DNA of 16,225 nucleotides from CAYLLT01 sp964591605 (lineage in GTDB: Bacteria; Planctomycetota; Phycisphaerae; UBA1845; PWPN01). The DNA lies in NCBI GenBank assembly GCA_964591605.1, contig CAZQEN010000161.1:1-16225 (forward strand). The letters are read 5' to 3'. The position numbers and the translations under genes were made by a program. The notes beneath the pieces are model-generated. The model was not told the DNA's origin. It saw only the letters and a program-made list of their open reading frames with translations, and made no database searches. Position 1 is the first letter of the stretch, and every line of letters starts with the position of its first letter. This document shows positions 1 to 6,104 of this stretch, in pieces.

Positions 1-2
1 AG

Positions 3-1184
3 CCCAACGGCTACCTGTCGTATCGCGGTCACATCTGGACCGATACCGACAACAGCCGCTCGGGAATCCTGCCGTTCGTGTTCGCGCCGCGCGCCGGATT
101 CGCGGACTACGTCGAGTGGGCGCTCGACGTCCCGATGTACTTCGTCAAGCGCGGCAAGACGTACCACGACCTCTCCGGCGTTCCGTTTCGCCGCTTCTGG
201 AAGGAGGGCGCGAACGGGCTTCGCGCGACGGTCGGCGACTTCGCGCTGCACCTCTCGACGCTCTTTCCCGAGGTGCGCCTCAAGCAGTACCTCGAGCTCC
301 GGATGGTCGACAGCCAGCCGCCGGAGTCGGTCAGCAACGGGAACATGAGCGGGGGCGTGTACCAGGAGATCACGGTTCAGCCGGGGGTGCCGCTGCAGTA
401 TTCAATTTACTGGAAGGGTAAGGGCGCGCAGGCTTTCAACTGGTTCGAGTTTCTCCTGATCGACGGGCCCTACAGCAATCTCGACGCGGACAAGCTTCAG
501 GAATCGTCCAGCGCCAACAACCCGTCGATCATCCGCAAGCGCGAGGTGGTCAACGGCTCGTTCGGCTGGGAGCAGCTCACGCACCTGTCGCCGGCACACA
601 TCGGGCCGGCGGGGCCGCGTGCCCAGACCCGCACGCCGACCGGATCGGTGGTGACGGTGGTGCTCAAGTGCGGGCACAATCCGACGCCGGCGCCCGGCGG
701 GGTGGAGGCGTTCTTCGACGCCATCGTCATTCAACAGAACAACGGGCCGAATCTCGTGACCAACGGCGGGTTCGAGGACGGCGCCCAGGCGACGACCTGC
801 AACGGCGAGCTCATGTTCCAGGACGCCACTCGAGAGAACTACTGGTTTGCCGTTCCGCCGCCGGAGGTGTGCGACAACGCCGTGGACGACGACGGGGACG
901 AGCTCACGGACTGCGCGGACCCGGACTGTGCCGGCGTGCTGGCCTGCCAGTGCGGAGATCCTTTTGCTGATATAAACGGGGATACGGACGTGGACATGGA
1001 TGATTACGCCCGATTCCAGCGTTGTTTCACGGGATTCGGCAACACGGGCGCGTTCAATGCCGAGGACTGCAACTGCCTGGACCGGGATAACGACGACGAC
1101 GTGGATGAGGTGGACTTCCAGGCGTTCATGAATTGCGCGACGCGAAGCGGGGTTGCGGCGGATGCGGGGTGCGACGGGGAGTGA
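3..1184 (+). CDS. Chimeric partial gene: glutamate-cysteine ligase fragment joined in frame to a jelly-roll/dockerin secreted protein
   Basis: The frame is open to the left edge, so the true start lies outside the window; an in-frame GTG at 78 is not a convincing start because homology continues upstream of it. Visible residues 1-107 match plant/proteobacterial-type glutamate-cysteine ligase (GCS2 family, first step of glutathione synthesis, cytoplasmic). Recognisable motifs are WTDTD, GILPFVF, YALDVPMYFV-like WALDVPMYFV and HLSTLFPEVRLKQYLELR. At about nt 320-330 (PPE/SVSNG) this stops, some 100 or more residues short of the usual end of the family. What follows is a jelly-roll domain (VYQEITVQPG, WFEFLLIDGP, VVTVVLK, FFD), a CDNxxDDDGDxxxDCxDPDC calcium-binding-type motif, and a dockerin-like pair (DINGDTDVDMDDYARFQRC; DRDNDDDVDEVDFQAF) ending in TGA. 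The enzyme half is cytoplasmic in known relatives and the second half normally exported, so the product makes little functional sense. It may be a misassembly or a rearrangement. The coding call is firm; the biology is not. Confidence 0.85.
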   Translation, partial: PNGYLSYRGHIWTDTDNSRSGILPFVFAPRAGFADYVEWALDVPMYFVKRGKTYHDLSGVPFRRFWKEGANGLRATVGDFALHLSTLFPEVRLKQYLELRMVDSQPPESVSNGNMSGGVYQEITVQPGVPLQYSIYWKGKGAQAFNWFEFLLIDGPYSNLDADKLQESSSANNPSIIRKREVVNGSFGWEQLTHLSPAHIGPAGPRAQTRTPTGSVVTVVLKCGHNPTPAPGGVEAFFDAIVIQQNNGPNLVTNGGFEDGAQATTCNGELMFQDATRENYWFAVPPPEVCDNAVDDDGDELTDCADPDCAGVLACQCGDPFADINGDTDVDMDDYARFQRCFTGFGNTGAFNAEDCNCLDRDNDDDVDEVDFQAFMNCATRSGVAADAGCDGE

Positions 1185-1230
1185 GGGTCACTGCGCGGCC
1201 CATCATCGGGACTCCACCCTCGCTGCGCGG

Positions 1231-1398
1231 AGGATGGGGCACGCGAGCGTGCACGTGAAACACGGGCAGCGAGTATCCCGGCGCGCCGGGACCCATGCCA
1301 CCCTGTCTGACGAGGATGGGGCACTCGGGCAAGCGGGCGTGCGCGTAAGACACGGGCAGCGAGTATCCCGATGTGCATCGGGACCCATGCCACCCTGT
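1231..1398. repeat. Two direct copies of an intergenic hairpin element
   Basis: Two related units lie between the convergent ends of the flanking genes, at about 1231-1306 and 1313-1398. Both read GATGGGGCAC, a variable part, CACGGGCAGCGAGTATCCCG, a variable core, then CGGGACCCATGCCACCCTGT. The core is self-complementary in both but differs in sequence: cccggcgcgccggg (1277-1290, perfect palindrome) and cccgatgtgcatcggg (1367-1382, 6-bp stem). Conservation of pairing rather than sequence suggests a structured element. Its position fits a role in ending convergent transcripts, but there is no T tract. The remaining sequence of 1185-1428 holds no gene I can support. Confidence 0.75.
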
Positions 1399-1428
1399 TT
1401 GAGAGTGCAGATCATTCCTCGCTGCGGC

Positions 1429-4338
1429 TTAGAAGTTGTCGTCGCAGGCGGGGTCGGCGGCGAGGTTGGCGCCCTGGAGGCAGAGCTGGAAGAGATTGAA
1501 GTCGCCGGCGTCCACGTCGGGGTCGGCGTCCATGCGGGCATCCTCGCAGCCGGGCTGCGGCGCGACACCGGCCCCGCTGAAACAGAGCTGCAGGTGGGCG
1601 AAATCGGTCAGATCGACATCGCCGTCGCCGTCGAAGTCGGGCAGGACGGTCCTGACCTGAACGCTGACGGCAATGGTGCGGGGGTCATTGCTGGCCGCAG
1701 GATCGGATACGGTGATGAGGGCGTTGTGCGTGCCCACGGCGAGGCCGGCCACGGAATACGAGACGGTGAACAGGGCCGCATCCCCGGGTCCGGTCGACGT
1801 TCCGCCGGCCGGTGAGACGCTGAGCCACGCCGCGTCGTCATCCACGGTGACACTCAGGGTTCCCGAGCCGCCGTTCCAGACGGTGAAGGTGTCGTCGGAG
1901 AGGCCCTGCCCGAAGTCGGCGGTGCGGTTGATGGCCGGGGTGCTCACCTGGATCAGCGGCTGATCGGGGGGGATGGTGTAACTGATCTCGTGGATGCGGC
2001 TGAGGGTGTTCCAGTTCCCAAAAGTGGGATCGTAATCTGTGTCCTGGTTAAATTCGAGGATGTAGAGCCGGCCGTTGTAGGCGCAGAGCACGTCGATGGC
2101 CCGGCGCATGCCGGTCAGGAAGGTATTGCAGAAAAAGCCCTCGTTGGGTTCATCGAGTCGCAGGGAGACGACATCGAAGCCGACCTTGGCGGTGTTTTCG
2201 AGCTGCCCGAAGCGGCCGACGAAGGCCCGGCCGTGGAACTCGCTGGGGAACTTGATGGCCGAGCCGTCCATGAGCTCGGGCTCGTAGAAGTCCAGGCCAT
2301 CGGGCGAGGAGTGGGGATGGAAGCCGTAGTAGATGCCGCCGTCGGAGTACCCGCGCTGGCCGGGACCGGGTCTGGAGTCGGGGCCGTAGTTGGCCCAAGC
2401 GGGGCGGGGGGTCAGGCCGCCGGGGAGCGGCTGGGGGCCGGTTTTGCCCGGGTCGCTGGTGCAGGCGATAGATGAATCGCTCCCGGATATGTCGCTGCCG
2501 AACTTGTAGGGGAAGCCGTAGTGGAAGCCCTGCTCGAGGAGGTTGAATTCCTCGGCGTAGTCGCAGTTGAGCAGCGGGCCGTTTTCGACGCCGAACAGCT
2601 TTCCGTCGGCGCGGAATGAGATGTCGAAGGAGTTGCGGATTCCCTCGCAGAAGGTCTCCACGCCGGTGCCGTCGAGATTGCAGCGCAGGATGCGCATGTT
2701 GAAGCCCTTGTCGGTCTCGGGTCCGTAGTGGGTCTCGGAGCCCGAGTTGATATACAACTTGTTGTCGGGTCCGACGGCCACGCCGCCCACGCCGTGAAAG
2801 GTGCCGATCTGGGGGTCGGGCAGGTCGAGGATGACCGAGAAGCTGAAGCTGTCGACGTTCGGGTCGGGGTTGGTGTCGATGCCCCGGACGATTCTGCCGT
2901 ACTGGTTCGAGATGTACATGTTGCCGGCGGGGTCGAAGGCGACGCCCTGGACGTTGTCGGTGATGGTTCCCAGCGACGTAATCTGTGTGCTGGAGATGGA
3001 GGGTCCGTCGATGTTCACGCGGTACAACTGGGTGCTGGCGGCGGCGGTGTCGTTGCGCAGGGCATAGATGAGCCTGCTGACCGGGCTCTGGGCCATGGAG
3101 ACCATGTGGCTGACCGGGAAGGTGTACGAGCGGAGAGCGAAGCCCGAAGGGAGGGCGGCCAGGGTGGCGGGAGCGGGGACGCAGCGCACCTGGAGGTCGT
3201 CGAAGAAGACGCCGGTGGGCGTACTGGGGCCGGTATTGCCGGCCTTGAGCACGATCGTCGCCTTATAGCCGGCGGCCACGAAGGAGACCTGGTACTTGAC
3301 GGGGGCGGTCTGGGGCATGACGCCGTTCCACGCCCCTCGTCCGCCGAAGGTATCGTTGCGATACAGCAGGACGGCGTCATTGACGCCGTCGGTTTCGTCG
3401 ACGCCGTTGACCGGGACGCGGTCGGCGTTGATGACGAGGACCTCGGCCCACATGGCGTTGGCCAGGGTGGGATCGCTGCGCCACCGTCCGATCACGTCGA
3501 CGACGGTGCCGGGGCCGGCGGTGTCGATCTGCTGGTAGACGCCTCCGTTGCAGTCGGAGCCGGAGACGCCGAGCTCGCCGCCGACGACCGCGGCGGAGAA
3601 GTCGGCGTTGTCGTCGTGCTGGATCCAGGGCGTCCAGCCGGCCAGGCCGGCGGAGAAGTCGCCGTTGGCGACGCTGCAGCTCCCGCCGGGCACGGTGAGG
3701 GCGGTCAGCGACACCTCGTCGAACCAGACGTCCGCGCGGTTCGTCCCGCAGCACGAGCCGGCCTTGAGAACGACGGTCATGGTGTTTCCGGTGGCGACGC
3801 GAACGCCGTCGCGATTGTTCCAGCAGTTGTCGACGTTCTGGTCATACTGATCGTGGGTCCAGGTCCAGGGGAAGCTGGCGGTGATGGGGTTTCCGCCGGG
3901 GCAGTTGGCGGAGGCGTTCGTGTCGTAGGCGAACATGTGGTTGTTCAGCACGAGCGAGCCGCCGGTGTCGGCCTGGACCGGATCCCACGGGCCGTCGATG
4001 AGCATGATCTCGTACCAGGAGTTCTGGCCGTAGTGGTTGGCCTTCCAGGCGGCGTCGATGCGATAGGCTCTGCCCGGCGTCACCGCTACCTGCTGGTAGA
4101 CGGCAAAACTGTCATCGGTGCCGGGGGCGAGTGAGAGGTGCAAGGCACTGGCCCCGACGCGGCCGGGCTCGGTGCTGTTGAAGTTGACCTGGCCGTCGTT
4201 GCCGCCCCAGCTCGCGTGGTAGGTGCTCCAGCCGGCGGAGCCGCTCTCGAAGCCGCCGTTGACCAGGAGGTTCTGCCCGCGGGCGGCGCCGGCACACAAT
4301 CCGAACAAACAGACCGACTTCCACAGGGTGGTTTTCAT
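1429..4338 (-). CDS. Secreted GSDH/PQQ-sugar-dehydrogenase-like beta-propeller protein with two jelly-roll domains, BACON and dockerin-like domains
   Basis: A signal peptide (residues 1-22, cleavage near ARG-QN) starts the 969-residue protein. Two jelly-roll, carbohydrate-binding-like domains follow, about 23-215 (NLLVNGGFESG, WYEIMLIDGP, MTVVLKAG) and 220-388. Residues 400-790 resemble the glucose/sorbosone dehydrogenase six-bladed propeller: FHGVGGVAVGPDNKLY (His515), GIRN (Arg568-Asn569), VENG, EEFNLLEQGFHYGFP, and HSSPDGLDFYE then FPSEFHGRAFVGRFG. In soluble PQQ glucose dehydrogenase the base is a His paired with an Asp just after this strand; here the GD of that motif reads GS (Ser534), so oxidase activity is uncertain. 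A BACON-type domain (796-897) and two dockerin-like repeats (FDGDGDVDLTDFAHLQLC; DADPDVDAGDFNLFQLC) close it. It lies 78 nt after the upstream gene, possibly one operon. AGAAGG abuts the ATG, closer than ideal, but the signal peptide supports this start. Confidence 0.9.
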   Translation of the reverse strand: MKTTLWKSVCLFGLCAGAARGQNLLVNGGFESGSAGWSTYHASWGGNDGQVNFNSTEPGRVGASALHLSLAPGTDDSFAVYQQVAVTPGRAYRIDAAWKANHYGQNSWYEIMLIDGPWDPVQADTGGSLVLNNHMFAYDTNASANCPGGNPITASFPWTWTHDQYDQNVDNCWNNRDGVRVATGNTMTVVLKAGSCCGTNRADVWFDEVSLTALTVPGGSCSVANGDFSAGLAGWTPWIQHDDNADFSAAVVGGELGVSGSDCNGGVYQQIDTAGPGTVVDVIGRWRSDPTLANAMWAEVLVINADRVPVNGVDETDGVNDAVLLYRNDTFGGRGAWNGVMPQTAPVKYQVSFVAAGYKATIVLKAGNTGPSTPTGVFFDDLQVRCVPAPATLAALPSGFALRSYTFPVSHMVSMAQSPVSRLIYALRNDTAAASTQLYRVNIDGPSISSTQITSLGTITDNVQGVAFDPAGNMYISNQYGRIVRGIDTNPDPNVDSFSFSVILDLPDPQIGTFHGVGGVAVGPDNKLYINSGSETHYGPETDKGFNMRILRCNLDGTGVETFCEGIRNSFDISFRADGKLFGVENGPLLNCDYAEEFNLLEQGFHYGFPYKFGSDISGSDSSIACTSDPGKTGPQPLPGGLTPRPAWANYGPDSRPGPGQRGYSDGGIYYGFHPHSSPDGLDFYEPELMDGSAIKFPSEFHGRAFVGRFGQLENTAKVGFDVVSLRLDEPNEGFFCNTFLTGMRRAIDVLCAYNGRLYILEFNQDTDYDPTFGNWNTLSRIHEISYTIPPDQPLIQVSTPAINRTADFGQGLSDDTFTVWNGGSGTLSVTVDDDAAWLSVSPAGGTSTGPGDAALFTVSYSVAGLAVGTHNALITVSDPAASNDPRTIAVSVQVRTVLPDFDGDGDVDLTDFAHLQLCFSGAGVAPQPGCEDARMDADPDVDAGDFNLFQLCLQGANLAADPACDDNF

Positions 4339-4416
4339 CCTTCTGCGCTCTTGTCTTGCGACGGTAAGTGGCCCGCAACTCGAAAGTACATTCTAGCCCA
4401 GCAGACCGGCTCCGGA

Positions 4417-5964
4417 CTATCCGGCACAGGTGGTATCCGGCGGGATACCGGGTCCGCTGAAGCACTGGTTCGCGAAAACCGCGAAATCCTCTCCGTCCAC
4501 ATCGTCGTCCGCATCCAGCCTGGCCCCCGCGCACTGCGGATCGGTCTGAGGGAATCCGAATCCCGACAGACAGAGCTGAAAACGGCCGAAATCCGACAAA
4601 TCCACGTCTCCGTCCCGGTCAAAATCGGGGGGAGCGAACAGGGGCGGGCCGACGGTCAGGTTCACCGCGACGGTCTGGGGGGTGTTGGTAGCCCCGGGGG
4701 CGGTGATGGTGATGCTGCCGGCGTAGGGTCCCATGGTCAGGCCCGCGGTGGAATAGGTGATGGTGATGGTGTCCGCCTCGCCCTGCGAGGTGCCGTCCAC
4801 GGGATGGATGTTGAACCATCCGGCGGTCTCGTGGACGGTGTAGTTGAGGGGGCTGGTGCCGGCCGGAGTGGAAATCGTGAAGGTATCGTCGGGGAGATTC
4901 TCTCCGCGCGGCACGGTGCGGGTCAGCGAAGTGGGGTTTCGCACGATGCTGGGGGGCGGGAGCGGAGGCAGGTCGTAGCCCACCCCCACCACCACGGCGA
5001 ACAGGTCGCGATGGGAGACGGGCGTCCCGCCGACGTACAGATGGCCGTAGGGATAATTGTCCACGCCGGTGGGCGTGGCGAAGGAATTGAACCCACCTCC
5101 GCCCAGTGGTACGAGGTGGAGCGCGTAGGTCTGGCCGGGGGTCACCGGGACGTCCTGGAGGCCCCAGTTGACGGCCACTTCCTTGAACTGCGGCGAGAAG
5201 ACCTCGCGCGAGGTGACGGTGGGGCCGATCTGAGGGCCGGCCGGCCCGCCCTGGCGGATGCTGGCCTGATAGAAGAACTTCACGCCGCCGTTGCGCGTCA
5301 CGAAGGCGTGCGCGCTGACGATGCGGTTGATGCCGGGAGGCACGACGAAGGTCTGGTCGTGCGGCTCGGTGTAGACGGTGAGGGCCTTGGGATCGCTGCT
5401 CGTGCCGGCCGGCTCGGTGAATGTGGTAGCCGTGCAGTTGTCGAGGTTGAGGCCGCTGACCTGGTTGAGGCCGGCCACCAGGTCGTAGTGGTAGACGGGC
5501 ATGGCCGGGTAAGGGGTGACGCGGGAGGCGTCGGAGACGTACATCCAGTGGGTGATAAAGGAGTAGAACTTCCCCGAAGTTGGATTCTGAAAATAAAAGG
5601 TGGGCGACTGGTCGGTGGCCACGCCGGGATCGAAGATGCGGATGTCGTAGGCGCAGTTGTTGATGTCGAGGGGATTGATGCGATTCCATCCGTCGACGTC
5701 GGCATTGCCGAAGATGGCAAAACCGGAATTGGACTGATTGGTGACGCCGACGCCGGCGCCCTTGGTGCCGTTCTCGCGGAAGAGGTGGTTCTCGATGGTG
5801 AGGTTGTTGGCGTTTTCGATGTTGCCGATCTGGCGGTAGTAGACAAGCATCCAGCGGGGGGCCGCGGCGGCGGGGGAAGCCGGCGCAGCGATGGCGAGGG
5901 CCAGGAAGAGCTGCGCTGACCGGCCGGCATGATGTGCGCCCGCACGGGCCAAGGACCATCTCAT
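4417..5964 (-). CDS. Secreted protein of unknown function with BACON and dockerin-like C-terminus
   Basis: I chose the ATG at 5964 (515 residues). The frame extends to a TTG at 6012, but that lies against the terminator of the preceding gene, and the ATG begins a good signal peptide (arginines, then LFLALAIAA, alanine-rich cleavage region near residues 30-35). GGAGG lies 12 nt upstream, longer than usual. Residues 36-335 are not a family I recognise. They are rich in beta-strand-like, aromatic and Asn/Gly segments, with an Asn-rich stretch early (NIENANNLTIENHLF) and a repeated-looking part at 225-330 (FFYQASIRQGGP, PVTPGQTYALHLVPLGGGG). Residues 338-438 form a BACON-type domain (LPDDTFTI, GWFNIHP, ITYSTAGL). 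Residues 447-502 are two dockerin-like repeats (DRDGDVDLSDFGRFQLC; DADDDVDGEDFAVFANQC). The C-terminal cassette closely parallels that of the downstream gene, with which it may be co-transcribed. Confidence 0.88.
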   Translation of the reverse strand: MRWSLARAGAHHAGRSAQLFLALAIAAPASPAAAAPRWMLVYYRQIGNIENANNLTIENHLFRENGTKGAGVGVTNQSNSGFAIFGNADVDGWNRINPLDINNCAYDIRIFDPGVATDQSPTFYFQNPTSGKFYSFITHWMYVSDASRVTPYPAMPVYHYDLVAGLNQVSGLNLDNCTATTFTEPAGTSSDPKALTVYTEPHDQTFVVPPGINRIVSAHAFVTRNGGVKFFYQASIRQGGPAGPQIGPTVTSREVFSPQFKEVAVNWGLQDVPVTPGQTYALHLVPLGGGGFNSFATPTGVDNYPYGHLYVGGTPVSHRDLFAVVVGVGYDLPPLPPPSIVRNPTSLTRTVPRGENLPDDTFTISTPAGTSPLNYTVHETAGWFNIHPVDGTSQGEADTITITYSTAGLTMGPYAGSITITAPGATNTPQTVAVNLTVGPPLFAPPDFDRDGDVDLSDFGRFQLCLSGFGFPQTDPQCAGARLDADDDVDGEDFAVFANQCFSGPGIPPDTTCAG

Positions 5965-6013
5965 ATTCTGACCCAACCTCCGCTCTTGGGCCGTCCTGCG
6001 GCAGGAAAACAAA

Positions 6014-6047
6014 CGGCAGGAGCCGCACGTGAGCCCGGCTCCTGCCG
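6014..6047 (-). terminator. Rho-independent terminator of the jelly-roll/IPT gene
   Basis: A perfect 12-bp inverted repeat (CGGCAGGAGCCG, 10-nt loop, CGGCTCCTGCCG) is followed, reading on the minus strand, by TTTGTTTTCC. It lies 58-91 nt beyond the stop codon at 6105. Stem, loop and T-rich tail are all classical. It separates this gene from the next one downstream (start 5964), which therefore probably has its own promoter, although I could not recognise one. Confidence 0.85.
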
Positions 6048-6076
6048 GAACGATCCTCTCTGCGAGTCATGCGGGA

Positions 6077-6094
6077 TCCTGACAGCGGTCAGGA
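6077..6094 (-). other. Small hairpin just after the stop codon
   Basis: TCCTGAC, a 4-nt loop AGCG, then GTCAGGA gives a perfect 7-bp stem beginning 10 nt past the stop codon of the 6105-8228 gene and upstream of its main terminator. It lacks a T tract, so it may protect the 3' end or be incidental. Confidence 0.4.
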
Positions 6095-6104
6095 GCCCGG
6101 GCGA

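Noticed and set aside
1231..1398. CRISPR-like repeat array
   Set aside because: There are only two units, the spacing is wrong, the variable part is a palindromic core and not a spacer, and no cas gene is present.
2728..4134. Plus-strand open frame of 468 codons
   Set aside because: Antisense shadow of the propeller gene, with the same biased Gly/Val/Asp composition and no recognisable motif.
4138..5919. Plus-strand open frame of 593 codons antisense to two genes
   Set aside because: It lies opposite two convincing exported-protein genes. Its translation is a low-complexity Gly/Asp/Val/Ala mirror of GC-rich codons, with no domain, signal peptide or ribosome site.
5965..6012. Upstream TTG start for the 4417-5964 gene
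   Set aside because: It would place the start against the T-rich tail of the preceding terminator and put a hydrophilic extension before the signal peptide. ATG 5964 fits better.
4619..6070. Minus-strand open frame of 483 codons in another frame
   Set aside because: Arg/His/Pro-rich out-of-frame translation of the 4417-5964 gene; it runs through the terminator at 6014-6047.
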